Below, piece after piece: positions 6,458-14,520 of a stretch of 24,553 bases of DNA; positions within the stretch are counted from its first letter, which is position 1, and each line of letters opens with the position of its first letter. The translations under genes were made by a program, and so were the position numbers. This stretch comes from an uncultured Actinomycetes bacterium (GTDB lineage: Bacteria > Actinomycetota > Thermoleophilia > Solirubrobacterales > 70-9). A model generated the notes under the pieces. The model made no database searches and had not been told where the DNA came from. It was given only the letters and a program-made list of their open reading frames with translations. Location: assembly GCA_946886425.1 (NCBI GenBank), contig CAMPIP010000012.1, positions 1 to 24,553 on the forward strand, given 5' to 3'.

Positions 6458-8745
6458 CGAGAGGGGCATTCAACGGCTGGAACGGGTGGCGCGGAGCGCT
6501 GCTGACCGCGGCGTTCTGCGCCATCCTCTTCGCCCTCGCGGCGGCTCCCTCGGTGGCCGGGGCGTTCGAAGCGCGCGGCAGCGTCGAGCAGGTCTACGCG
6601 ACGGGGCTGCCGCCGGGGGCGCCGGTGTACCTGCGTGACGGCTCCGAACAGGAGGTCGCGACGAAGAGCGCCAACGACCTCGGCGGGGTGCTGTTCCGCG
6701 ACGTCGCGCCGGGGGCCGGCTACCGGGTCGTCTCCGGGACGGCGGAATCGCCGCCGCTCCAGGTCCTCACCACCCAGTCGGCGCCCTCCGACACCGGCGT
6801 CTACAACCAGTCGATCCCGGCCAGCGGCTACGGGTACCTGACCACCCGCGACGGGACCAAGCTGGCGATCGACGTCCACCCGCCCCAGGACGTCCTGAAA
6901 ATCCTCCCCGGGGTCGAGCTGCCGCCGCTGCCGAGCGGGCCGACGCCGACGCTGATCGAGTACTCCGGCTACGGCTACGCCGATCCGGCCGGCCCCGAGA
7001 GCGGCATCTCGATAATCGCCAACCTCATGGGGTTCACGGTCGTCGACGTGAACATGCGGGGGACCGGCTGCTCGGGCGGCGCCTTCGACTTCTTCGAGCC
7101 GCTGCAGGGGCTCGACGGCTACGACGTCGTCGAGACGATCTCCCGCCAGCCCTGGGTGCTGCACGACAAGGCCGGGATGATGGGGATCTCCTACGGCGGC
7201 ATCAGCCAGCTCTTCACCGCCGCCACCCGGCCGCCGAGCCTGGCCGCGATCTCGCCGCTCTCGGTGATCGACAACACCCAGACGACGCTCTACCCGGGCG
7301 GTATCCTCAACACCGGCTTCGCGCTCGAATGGGCCAAGGACCGGGTCCACGACGCCGAAGCGGCCTCGCCGACCAGCGGGCAGGCCTGGGCCTACAAACG
7401 GATCCAGGAAGGCGACGCGACCTGCGCCGGCAACCAGGCCCTGCACCCCGAGGCGGTCGACCTGCTCAACAAGGTCGAGGAAAACGACCACTACGTGCCC
7501 GAGGTCGCCGACCCGCTGGCTCCGGTCACCTTCGTCGACAAGATCGACGTGCCGACCTTCATGGCCTGCCAGTGGACCGACGAGCAGACCGGCGGCCACT
7601 GCCCGACCCTGGCCAGCCGCTTCACCGGCACCGACCGCAAGTGGTTCACCTTCACCAACGGCACCCACATCGACTCGCTCGACCCGGCGACGTTCAACCG
7701 ATGGTTCGACTTCCTGCAGATCTACGTCGCCAAACGGCCGCCGTTGCTGGCCTCGGTCGCGGTGCGCGCCGCGGCGCCACTGGTCTTCCAGGAAGCGATG
7801 GGGATCCCCGGCCTGACCCTGCCGCTCGACCCGATCCAGCTGCTGCCGACCCTGGGGCTGGCCCGCCGCGCCTTCGAGAACCAGAAGCCGATCCGGGTGC
7901 TGTTCGACAACGGCGCCGGCGGCCTGCTCGGGGCGGGGCGGCCCTATCCCGGCTTCGAGAAGTCCTTCGACGCCCTGCCGGTGCCCGGGACGGTCGCGAA
8001 AGCCTGGTACCTCTCGCCGGGCGGCGCTCTCGGCAATAGCGCGCCGGCGGCCGCGGCGGCGGATGGGTTCACCTGGGACGCCGACTCGGTGCCGAAAACC
8101 GACTTCACCGGCAACACCTCCTCCGGCGAAGGCGGCCTCTGGACCGCGCTGCCGAAATACGACTGGGCCCAGAACCCGCCGGGGAGCGCCGTCTCCTATC
8201 TGACCGCGCCGCTGGCGGCGAACACGACCGTGGTCGGTGCCGGTGCCGTCAACGTCTGGGTCCGCTCCTCCGCCCCCAACGCCGATCTGCAGGCGACGAT
8301 CAGCGAGGTCCGTCCCGACGGCAAGGAGACCTTCGTCCAGAACGGCTGGGTGCGCGGCAGCCTGCGCGCCCTCGACCCCGCCAAGAGCACCCCGCTGGAG
8401 CCGGTCCTGAGCCTCCGCGAGTCCGACGAGGCGCCGCTCCCGTCCGACAGCTTCGCCCCGCTGACGATCCCGCTCTACTACGAGGGCCACGCCTACCGCG
8501 CCGGCTCCCGGATCCGGGTGACGATCGCCGCCCCCGGCGGCACCCAGCCGATCTGGGCCTTCGACCGGGCCGAGCCCGAAGGCACCGCCGAGGTCGCGAT
8601 CGCCTACGGCGGCGACACCCCCTCGCACCTGCTGCTCCCCGTTGTGCCGGGAGTGAGCGTCCCAACCTCCCTGCCGCCCTGTCCCGGCCTGCGCGGCCAA
8701 CCCTGCCGCGACTACCAGCCGTTCGCCAACCAGCCGGCCTCCTAG
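6430..8745 (+). CDS. Secreted S15/CocE-NonD family alpha/beta hydrolase
   Basis: The product is 771 aa from GTG 6430, the only usual start codon in frame before the signal peptide (hydrophobic core ALLTAAFCAILFALAAAP, cut near VAGA). A short beta-rich segment (about residues 45-120) precedes the hydrolase domain. The catalytic set of the X-Pro dipeptidyl-peptidase S15/CocE family is present: Ser254 in GISYGGISQ, Asp384 in ACQWTDEQTGG and His413 in NGTHIDSL, plus the family signature DVNMRGTGCSGG. The C-terminal part (about 570-760) is the jelly-roll domain of this family (YLTAPLAANTTVVGAGAVNV onward). Such enzymes hydrolyse peptides, acyl esters or beta-lactam-type amides. The substrate here is unknown, and the signal peptide puts it outside the cell. 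The start is uncertain: the predicted transcription start near 6450 lies downstream of GTG 6430, and no Shine-Dalgarno sequence precedes that codon. Confidence 0.88.
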   Translation: MWYEYLILGTRGAFNGWNGWRGALLTAAFCAILFALAAAPSVAGAFEARGSVEQVYATGLPPGAPVYLRDGSEQEVATKSANDLGGVLFRDVAPGAGYRVVSGTAESPPLQVLTTQSAPSDTGVYNQSIPASGYGYLTTRDGTKLAIDVHPPQDVLKILPGVELPPLPSGPTPTLIEYSGYGYADPAGPESGISIIANLMGFTVVDVNMRGTGCSGGAFDFFEPLQGLDGYDVVETISRQPWVLHDKAGMMGISYGGISQLFTAATRPPSLAAISPLSVIDNTQTTLYPGGILNTGFALEWAKDRVHDAEAASPTSGQAWAYKRIQEGDATCAGNQALHPEAVDLLNKVEENDHYVPEVADPLAPVTFVDKIDVPTFMACQWTDEQTGGHCPTLASRFTGTDRKWFTFTNGTHIDSLDPATFNRWFDFLQIYVAKRPPLLASVAVRAAAPLVFQEAMGIPGLTLPLDPIQLLPTLGLARRAFENQKPIRVLFDNGAGGLLGAGRPYPGFEKSFDALPVPGTVAKAWYLSPGGALGNSAPAAAAADGFTWDADSVPKTDFTGNTSSGEGGLWTALPKYDWAQNPPGSAVSYLTAPLAANTTVVGAGAVNVWVRSSAPNADLQATISEVRPDGKETFVQNGWVRGSLRALDPAKSTPLEPVLSLRESDEAPLPSDSFAPLTIPLYYEGHAYRAGSRIRVTIAAPGGTQPIWAFDRAEPEGTAEVAIAYGGDTPSHLLLPVVPGVSVPTSLPPCPGLRGQPCRDYQPFANQPAS

Positions 8746-8753
8746 CTCCCCCC

Positions 8754-8799
8754 ACGCGTTCGCCCTGTGCACCTATGAGGGACACAGGGGCGAACGCGT
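8754..8799. terminator. Bidirectional hairpin between the S15 hydrolase and DUF378 genes
   Basis: The left arm ACGCGTTCGCCCTGTG (8754-8769) pairs with CACAGGGGCGAACGCGT (8783-8799) with one bulged base. The 13-base loop contains CTATGAGGG. It lies 8 bases after one stop codon and 13 bases before the stop of the convergent gene, so it can terminate both. No T-run follows. Its apical sequence resembles hairpins at 13352 and 19410. Confidence 0.75.
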
Positions 8800-8811
8800 G
8801 TCTTGGTTCCT

Positions 8812-9045
8812 TCAGGTGCCGCGCGGGTGCGGCGCGTGGCCGCCCAGGTGGAGGCTCTCGACCAGCCTCGGGATCGCGATCAGGCCGCAGACGCCGACCA
8901 CCACGTAGACGACGTCGGTGAGGGTCCCGCCGCCGAAGACGTCGGAGACCACGTTCGTATCGAACAGCCCGACCATCCCCCAGTTGAGGGCGCCGAGTAT
9001 CAGCACCAGCAGGACAACCGGCTCGAGTCGTTTGATCATCTCCAT
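8812..9045 (-). CDS. DUF378 family small membrane protein
   Basis: The 77-aa product has two membrane segments (about residues 9-28 and 43-62) and the family's characteristic first half, VVLLVLILGALNWGMVGLF. This matches the DUF378/YuzA family in length and pattern. An AGGAGG ribosome binding site lies 7 bases upstream of the ATG. The family has no assigned function. The gene stands alone: it ends at the hairpin shared with the S15 hydrolase gene and is divergent from the LLM-hemerythrin gene. Confidence 0.9.
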   Translation of the reverse strand: MEMIKRLEPVVLLVLILGALNWGMVGLFDTNVVSDVFGGGTLTDVVYVVVGVCGLIAIPRLVESLHLGGHAPHPRGT

Positions 9046-9150
9046 CGCTCTCCTCCTAGGAGATAGTGCGGATAGTGACGATCCATTTACCCTGTGCGGG
9101 TCCGCCGGTTACGCCTCGTCCGCGGGGCGGCCCAGCTACCGTCCCCGCTG

Positions 9151-10770
9151 GTGCCCGACTACGGACACGAGCTCGAGTTCGGCGTCTTCCCGACCCCGTT
9201 GGCGGAGCGGTCGGCGGTCGTGGTGCGGCTGGCGGAGCTGGCCGAGGAGGCGGGACTGGACCTGGTCAGCTTCCAGGATCATCCGTACCAGTCGCGCTTC
9301 CTCGACACCTGGACGTTGTTGAGCTTCGTCGCCGCGAAGACGAGCCGGGTGAGGCTGGCGCCGAACGTCCTCAACCTGCCGCTGCGGCCGCCGGCGGTGG
9401 TGGCGCGGGCGGCGGCGAGCCTCGACCTGTTGAGCGGCGGCCGGGTCGAGCTGGGACTCGGTGCCGGCGCCTTCTGGGACGCGATCGAGGCGATGGGAGG
9501 GAGGCGCCTCTCGCCGGGGCGGAGCGTCGAGGCGCTGGAGGAGGCGATCGCGGTGATGCGCGAGCTCTGGGACGTCGAGCAGCGCGGCGGGGTGCGGCGC
9601 GAGGGCGAGCACTACCCGCTGCGAGGCGCCGCCCGCGGGCCGGCGCCGGCGCACCGGATCGGCTTCTGGATCGGCGCCTACAAGCCGCGGATGCTGCGCC
9701 TGACCGGGCGGCTCGGCGACGGCTGGCTGCCCAGCGTCCCGTACCTGGCCGCTACGGACCTTCCCGCCGCCAACGCGACGATCGACGGGGCGGCCACGGC
9801 GGCGGGTCGCGAGCCGGCGGCGGTGCGGCGGCTGCTCAACGTCAGCGGCGCCTACTCGGACGGGTCGCCCGGGCCGCTCGACGGCCCTGTCTCGCGGCAG
9901 GTCGAGGAGCTGGCGCGGCTGGCGCTCGAGGAGGGCATCGGGACCTTCATCGCCGCCGTCGACGATCCCGGCCAGATCGAGGAATTCGCCCGCGAGATCG
10001 CGCCGGCGGTCCGCGAGGCGGTCGCGAGCGGGCGGGCGAAGGCGCCGGCAGAGCGCGAGCGGTCGGTCGCGGTGGGGAGCGGCGAGGAGCCGGGCGCGGC
10101 TTCGCCCGCGAGCGCCTCCGCGGAGAGCGCCTCGGCCGACGCCGCCGGCCGGACCCAGTACGAGCGGCTCGGCGTCACCCCGACGCCCGACGACGGCAAG
10201 CGCCTGACCGCGCCGGCCTGGGACGAGTCGACGCGGCCGCACCGGCAGCCGAGCGGCCCCGACGTCACCTACACCGGGCAGGGCCGCGAGGTCGGCCAGC
10301 ACCTTGTCGACGTCCACGACATGCTGCGCCGCGAGCTGGCCGAGCTGCGCGACGTGGTCGGCCAGGTCCGCGACGGCCGCCTCAGCGCCGGCGACGCCCG
10401 CTCGGCCCTGAACGAGATGGCGCTGCGCCAGAACGACTGGACCCTGGGTGCCTTCTGCAGCCGCTACTGCCGCGTCGTCGCCCAGCACCACTCGCTCGAG
10501 GACGACTCGATCTTCCCGCACCTGCGCCGCCAGGACGGCGACCTCGAGCCGGTGATCGACCGGCTCGCCGAGGAGCACCTGGTCATCCACGACGCGATCG
10601 AGGCCGTCGACAAGGCGCTCGTCGAGCACATGAACCACCCCGACGACTCCGCTCCCCTGCAGGAGGCGATCGACCGCCTCACCGACACCCTGCTCTCGCA
10701 CCTCTCCTACGAGGAGGTCGAGCTGGTCGAGCCGCTCGCCCGGCTCGGCTTCTACCCGGGCCAGCTCTGA
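9151..10770 (+). CDS. LLM-class (F420/flavin) oxidoreductase fused to a hemerythrin domain
   Basis: GTG 9151 (PDYGHELEFGVF) is chosen because this is where family members usually begin. The frame is open to 9094 but adds unlikely sequence. Neither start has a clear ribosome binding site. Residues 1 to about 300 are a luciferase-like TIM barrel (DLVSFQDHPYQSRFLDTW, RLAPNVLNLPLRPPAVVARA, LSGGRVELGLGAGAFWDAIE), a family using F420 or FMN for hydride transfer. A low-complexity Ala/Ser/Glu linker follows (about 305-340), then a hemerythrin four-helix domain (about 380-539) with likely di-iron ligands: His389 (and His384), His446/His447 with Glu450, His457, His476/His480, His517 and Glu521. Hemerythrin domains bind O2 or NO or sense oxygen and iron. 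The fusion suggests that flavin/F420 chemistry is coupled to O2 or NO handling (inference). The gene is monocistronic. Confidence 0.88.
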   Translation: MPDYGHELEFGVFPTPLAERSAVVVRLAELAEEAGLDLVSFQDHPYQSRFLDTWTLLSFVAAKTSRVRLAPNVLNLPLRPPAVVARAAASLDLLSGGRVELGLGAGAFWDAIEAMGGRRLSPGRSVEALEEAIAVMRELWDVEQRGGVRREGEHYPLRGAARGPAPAHRIGFWIGAYKPRMLRLTGRLGDGWLPSVPYLAATDLPAANATIDGAATAAGREPAAVRRLLNVSGAYSDGSPGPLDGPVSRQVEELARLALEEGIGTFIAAVDDPGQIEEFAREIAPAVREAVASGRAKAPAERERSVAVGSGEEPGAASPASASAESASADAAGRTQYERLGVTPTPDDGKRLTAPAWDESTRPHRQPSGPDVTYTGQGREVGQHLVDVHDMLRRELAELRDVVGQVRDGRLSAGDARSALNEMALRQNDWTLGAFCSRYCRVVAQHHSLEDDSIFPHLRRQDGDLEPVIDRLAEEHLVIHDAIEAVDKALVEHMNHPDDSAPLQEAIDRLTDTLLSHLSYEEVELVEPLARLGFYPGQL

Positions 10771-10807
10771 GCTAAGGGATTCAGTTCCAAAGACCGAATA
10801 GAGCGGG

Positions 10808-12100
10808 ATGAGAAAACACCCGGCGCGTAGCGCCTTCCGCGGGCGCCTGGCGCCGGCACTGATCGGTCTGGCCCTCCTCGCTCTCGCCGTTCCGGCGGGG
10901 GCTGCCGCCTCAGCGCCCTCTGTCCTCACCTTCAAGACGATGCAGGTCGGCATGCCGGGCAACCCGGCGGTCGGGATCGTTCCGTTCACCGACGCGATCT
11001 ACCCGGAATGCGCGGCGGCGCCGCAGCCGGAAAAACCGCAGGACCCCTCCTGCATGATGGTCGGCGCGGTCGGCTACGGCTACGGCATCGGCCAGCTGGA
11101 GGTGACGGTCGGCCAGTGGGTGAAGTTCCTCAACACGGTCGACCCGCTCGGCCGCGACCGCCACGGCCTCTACAGCGAAACCGAGAGCGGCGACGCCTGG
11201 CCCCGCTTCGGCCAGCTCAACTACTCCGCTGGCGCCCGGCCCGGCCGCCACTACTCGCCGGCGGCGCCGGAATGGGTCGACAAGCCCTACGGGTTCGCCG
11301 ACTTCAAGCGCTCCGCCCGCTTCGTCAACTCGCTCTACAACGGCAAGCTGCTCGCCAAGCGGAAGGGCACCGAAGGCCCCTACAGCTACGTCAGCTACCG
11401 GGTCCGCCTCTCGCGCCAGACCGAGCGGGGGATGTACGACCTGCGCCGGCCGCGGACGACCCGCACGGCCAAGACCGGCTTCGTCGTCCCCAGCCAGAAC
11501 GAGTGGATCAAGTCCGCCTACTACGACCCCAGCGGCGGCGGCACCTACTCCTACTGGAAGTACCCGACCAACCCCGGCGCCTTCGGCGACGAAAACAAGT
11601 CGGCGCCGAAGCAGGCGACCCTGGACGCCAAGGGCAACGTCCTCAACGCCTCCAGCTCGCAGCCGCTGGCGATCTTCCACACCCCGAAGACCGAACCGCC
11701 GACCTGGTGCCCCTCGAACCAGACGGCGCAGGACTGCGCCACCGTCAACCCCTTCGGCTTCTCGATCGAAAAATACGAAGCCGCCTACGCGGGCAGTCTC
11801 GGCACCGTCGGCCAGGCGGAAACCCGCGGCCCCTGGGGCACCCTCGACCAGGGCGGCAACGTGGTCGAGTGGACCGACACGATCACCCCGCCCCCGTTCG
11901 GCAAGAAGGGTCCGCGCGTCTGGCGGCGCCTGCACGGCGGCATCGCCAACGCCCCCGTCTACCAGCTCTGGCTCTCGGCGGTCGGCCTGCAGCCGCAGGA
12001 AAACACCTTCTTCACGGCGACCTACCCCTCGCTCGGCATCCGGGTCGGCGTGGTCGGCGACCTGAAGATCGGAAAGGGCGGACCTACCGGGAAGCGGTAG
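10808..12100 (+). CDS. Secreted SUMF1/FGE-fold protein without the catalytic Cys pair
   Basis: The 430-aa product has a signal peptide (LAPALIGLALLALAVPAGAA). The mature chain shows the order of a formylglycine-generating-enzyme/sulfatase-modifying-factor fold: an early YGIGQLEVTVGQWVKFLN strand, a central VVPSQNEWIKSAYYDP block, DQGGNVVEWTD, and a terminal LGIRVG. Classical FGE uses two Cys near the C-terminus to oxidise a sulfatase cysteine. Here the segment VWRRLHGGIANAPVYQLW has none, and the only mature Cys (ECA, SCM, TWC, DCA) lie elsewhere. It is therefore probably a binding protein or another C-type-lectin-like enzyme, not an FGE. No sulfatase gene is nearby. The gene starts 37 bases after the LLM gene and may share its transcript. 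It overlaps the convergent next gene by 17 bases. Confidence 0.8.
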   Translation: MRKHPARSAFRGRLAPALIGLALLALAVPAGAAASAPSVLTFKTMQVGMPGNPAVGIVPFTDAIYPECAAAPQPEKPQDPSCMMVGAVGYGYGIGQLEVTVGQWVKFLNTVDPLGRDRHGLYSETESGDAWPRFGQLNYSAGARPGRHYSPAAPEWVDKPYGFADFKRSARFVNSLYNGKLLAKRKGTEGPYSYVSYRVRLSRQTERGMYDLRRPRTTRTAKTGFVVPSQNEWIKSAYYDPSGGGTYSYWKYPTNPGAFGDENKSAPKQATLDAKGNVLNASSSQPLAIFHTPKTEPPTWCPSNQTAQDCATVNPFGFSIEKYEAAYAGSLGTVGQAETRGPWGTLDQGGNVVEWTDTITPPPFGKKGPRVWRRLHGGIANAPVYQLWLSAVGLQPQENTFFTATYPSLGIRVGVVGDLKIGKGGPTGKR

Positions 12101-12362
12101 CGCGAGCCCGCGGCGCGGCGGCCGGCCTCGGTGCCGGTCGTCGCCGTCGCGGGGCAGCAGCGACGCTCGTCTCCCGCTCCCAGGCGAGCTCCTGGATCGC
12201 GGCGCGGGCGACGTGGGACATCGCCGCGACGATCAGGAAGAAGAGGGCGCTGTCGGGGGAGCCGAAGAGGACGGCGAGCAGGGTGACGGCCAGCATCGCG
12301 TAGAAGAACCGCGTCAGCGGGGCGATCAGGTGGGTCAGCCGGTTGGGGTCGAGGGACCGCAT
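12084..12362 (-). CDS. Small two-helix membrane protein, unknown
   Basis: The 92-aa product has two probable membrane helices (about residues 15-35 and 37-55) and an Arg/Pro/Ala-rich cytoplasmic-type tail. I do not recognise a family. The 3' end overlaps the convergent SUMF1-like gene by 17 bases. No Shine-Dalgarno sequence is visible before the ATG. Codon use (G/C in third positions, ordinary residue mix in the helices) supports coding in this frame. A hairpin at 12377-12399 separates it from the upstream gene on the same strand. Confidence 0.6.
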   Translation of the reverse strand: MRSLDPNRLTHLIAPLTRFFYAMLAVTLLAVLFGSPDSALFFLIVAAMSHVARAAIQELAWERETSVAAAPRRRRPAPRPAAAPRARATASR

Positions 12363-12376
12363 GAGAGGACGTTCGA

Positions 12377-12399
12377 CGGCGGGACCCCGGTCCCTGCCG
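12377..12399 (-). terminator. Hairpin after the DUF11-RTX gene
   Basis: CGGCGGGACC (12377-12386) pairs with GGTCCCTGCCG (12389-12399), with one bulged base and a 2-base loop. It lies 9 bases downstream of the stop of the minus-strand gene ending at 12408. There is no T-run. It may act as a terminator or attenuator before the small membrane protein gene. Confidence 0.45.
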
Positions 12400-12407
12400 C
12401 CGCGCGC

Positions 12408-13262
12408 CTAGCGCTCGCAGCCGCGGATGGAGTCGTGGCCCTGGCCGCCGCGGCAGCGGTCGATGCCGCGCCCGCCCCGCAGCCGATCGGCGCCGCGCCC
12501 GCCCTTCAGCGTGTCGTTGCCACGGGAGCCGCGGAGGACATCGGGACCGCCCTGGCCGAGGACGCGGTCGCGACCCGGGCCGGCGAATACCCGGTCCGCC
12601 GCGGTCCCGGCGCGGACGCGGTCGCTTCCGACCCCGGCGCAGACCAGGTCGCGCCCCGCCCGCGAGAGGATCCGGTCGCTGCCGCCGAGGGCGACGATCA
12701 CGTCGGGGCCGGAGGTGCCGAAGAGGATGTCGTCGCCGGGGCTGCCGCTGACGGTCGCCGGCCGGCCCCGGCAGGTGGGGGCGGCGAGCACGGTGGTCGC
12801 GGCGACCGCGCGGTTGTCGCCGCGGGACCGGTCGCGCTGGTCGGCCCGGACGTTCACGTGGCTACGGACAGTGCCGGTGCGGCGCGGCGTGACGACGATC
12901 GTGATCGTCGCCTGGGTGCCCCCGTAGTTGACGCCGACGGGATTCAGGGTGCCGAGCGGGCAGATCAGCTTGCCGGCCTGGGTGGCGCAGGCACTGGGCG
13001 GGCCGGTCACCGAGACCAGGCCGACGCTGCTCGGCAGTCGGACCACCACGGTGACCCCGGTGGCCGGATCGGGGCCGCGGTTCTCGACCCCGATCGTGTA
13101 GGTCAGCTGCCCGTTCAACGCCACCGGGTCGGGGCTGTCGGACATGACGATCCGCAGGTCCGAGGAGCCCGGGCGCGCCGCGGAGCCCGCCCCGGCCAGC
13201 ACCAGCCCGGCGACCAGCGCGGCACCGAGCAGGCAAAGCAGACATCCCTTCCTGGTTCCCAC
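12408..13262 (-). CDS. Secreted protein with a DUF11 domain and RTX-type repeats
   Basis: The start is GTG 13262, with no usual start codon in frame just upstream. The 284-aa product has a signal peptide (residues 1-29, cut near GSAA). A DUF11-type Ig-like domain spans about 34-160 (SDSPDPVALNGQLTYTIGVE, NRGPDPATGVTVVV). The C-terminal region, about 172-284, holds around a dozen degenerate nonapeptide repeats of the hemolysin-type calcium-binding class (GSPGDDILFG, GSRGNDTLKG, GGRGADRLRG). Canonical repeats are GGxGxDxUx, folding into a Ca-binding beta-roll. Many here have Arg in place of the second Gly or Asp and may bind Ca weakly. Proteins of this make-up are secreted or surface-bound; no enzyme domain is seen. 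The gene is divergent from the M23 hydrolase gene. Confidence 0.85.
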   Translation of the reverse strand: MGTRKGCLLCLLGAALVAGLVLAGAGSAARPGSSDLRIVMSDSPDPVALNGQLTYTIGVENRGPDPATGVTVVVRLPSSVGLVSVTGPPSACATQAGKLICPLGTLNPVGVNYGGTQATITIVVTPRRTGTVRSHVNVRADQRDRSRGDNRAVAATTVLAAPTCRGRPATVSGSPGDDILFGTSGPDVIVALGGSDRILSRAGRDLVCAGVGSDRVRAGTAADRVFAGPGRDRVLGQGGPDVLRGSRGNDTLKGGRGADRLRGGRGIDRCRGGQGHDSIRGCER

Positions 13263-13298
13263 GACGTATGGCTACCCGGATCTCCGGATTCGAGCGGC

Positions 13299-13394
13299 GT
13301 GTGTCAGATAGACGACACCAGAGCGTCGGTCTGCCCTGGTCTGTCCGAGCGCGGTCGTCCTTTGTCCCGGATAGCGAGACAAAAGACGACCGCA
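13299..13394. other. Two adjacent hairpins in the RTX / M23 divergent intergenic region
   Basis: The 226-base gap between the divergent genes holds GTGTC (13301-13305)/GACAC (13314-13318). It also holds a long imperfect hairpin, GCGGTCGTCCTTTGTC (13352-13367) with GACAAAAGACGACCGC (13379-13394), which has one mismatch in 16 pairs and an 11-base loop. Read on the minus strand both loops contain CTATC. Each lies in the predicted 5' leader of one or the other gene, so they could be leader structures, an operator or a dispersed repeat. No known riboswitch pattern is visible. Confidence 0.6.
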
Positions 13395-13488
13395 CTCCGA
13401 TCGAAGGCGACGATCACCGCGAAGCCGTGCGCCTGCACGTCGGCTTGCGAGGCTTGCGCGCCGGCGCCCCCGTACCCACTATTGGCGG

Positions 13489-14520
13489 ATGCGTCCGATT
13501 CGAGCGATCGGCGCATTGGCGCTCGTTGCCGTCCTGCTCGCCGTCCCCGCGAGCGCCGCTGCGTCTCCCGCCAGGGTTGCCGCCCTGCAGTCGGCCCTGC
13601 AGGGGCTGCACCTCTACGACGGCTTCGTGGACGGGATCGCCGGCCCGCTGACCCGGCACGGCGTCCTCTCCCTGCAGCGCCGCCGCGGCCTCGCCGTCGA
13701 CGGCGTTTTCGGCCCGCGGACCCGGCGGGCGCTCGGCTGGCGTGGCCGTCCCGGCCTGGGCAGCCGGCCGATGCGGCAGGGCAACCGCGGTTGGGACGTG
13801 GCGGCCCTGCAGTTCCTCCTCCAGCGGGCGGGCCACGGCCCTGGCCGCGCCGACGGCGTCTTCGGGCCGCTGACCCGCGGCGCGGTGCTGCGCGCCCAGC
13901 GCGCCGCCGGGGTCGCGGTCGACGGGTTCGCGGGCCCGGTGCCGATCCGCTCCCTGCGCGGTGGCGGTTCGCCCACGACGGTCAGCAACCCGACCGGACC
14001 GGTCCGCTTCCTGCGGCCGGTCGCCGGCCCGATCGGCGATGGCTTCGGGGCGCCCCGCAGCGACCACGTCCACCAAGGGCTCGACTTCCCGGTCCCCTAC
14101 GGGACCCGGGTCGGCGCCGCCGGCGTCGGCACGACGATCTTCGCCGGCTACAACTACGGCGGCTTCGGCAACCTGGTCGTGATCCAGCACCGGCTCGGAT
14201 ACACCAGCTGGTACGCCCACCTCTCCTCGATCACCACCTGGGTCGGCGAGGAAGTCGTCGGCGGCACCCGGATCGGCTACGTCGGCTCGACCGGGGCCTC
14301 TACCGGACCGCACCTCCATTTCGAGGTGCGTCGCTACGACACCCCCGTCGACCCGGCCCCGCTGCTGCTCTCGACGGTCGCTGCCCGCGCCTCGACCGCC
14401 CGCCCGGGCGCTCCGCCCGGCGGGCTCGCCGCCGAGTGCGAGGGCGCCCGGCCGGAGCAGCGCAAGCCGCCCCGCGGCAGCGACTGGATCGCCCGCGAGC
14501 GTCTCTGCGCGCCGCGCTAG
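13489..14520 (+). CDS. Secreted peptidoglycan-binding M23 metallopeptidase
   Basis: The 343-aa product has a signal peptide (residues 1-25, ALALVAVLLAVPASAAA). Two peptidoglycan-binding type 1 repeats follow (about 28-83 and 98-156; each has LQ...DGVFGPxTR). The LytM/M23 domain (about 171-300) has the complete zinc and catalytic set: His195 and Asp199 in HVHQGLDF, His244 in SWYAHLSS, and His275/His277 in GPHLHFEV. Such enzymes cut the peptide cross-links of the cell wall, here outside the membrane. The C-terminal 50 residues are Pro/Arg-rich with two Cys. The stop lies in a CTAG that is also the stop of a possible minus-strand frame. No c-di-AMP (ydaO) riboswitch, which often precedes such genes in actinobacteria, is visible upstream. 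Confidence 0.92.
   Translation: MRPIRAIGALALVAVLLAVPASAAASPARVAALQSALQGLHLYDGFVDGIAGPLTRHGVLSLQRRRGLAVDGVFGPRTRRALGWRGRPGLGSRPMRQGNRGWDVAALQFLLQRAGHGPGRADGVFGPLTRGAVLRAQRAAGVAVDGFAGPVPIRSLRGGGSPTTVSNPTGPVRFLRPVAGPIGDGFGAPRSDHVHQGLDFPVPYGTRVGAAGVGTTIFAGYNYGGFGNLVVIQHRLGYTSWYAHLSSITTWVGEEVVGGTRIGYVGSTGASTGPHLHFEVRRYDTPVDPAPLLLSTVAARASTARPGAPPGGLAAECEGARPEQRKPPRGSDWIARERLCAPR

Noticed and set aside
6451..8772. A 773-codon minus-strand frame opposite the S15 hydrolase
   Set aside because: Its composition (Gly, Arg, Val, Asp rich) is that of an antisense shadow, while the plus-strand frame has a signal peptide and a full catalytic triad.
9066..10989. Long frames on both strands over the LLM-hemerythrin gene
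   Set aside because: Arg/Ala/Gly-rich shadow composition. The chosen frame contains two recognisable domains with their ligands.
13263..13488. c-di-AMP (ydaO) riboswitch before the M23 gene
   Set aside because: The conserved riboswitch core sequences are not present. Only simple hairpins are seen.
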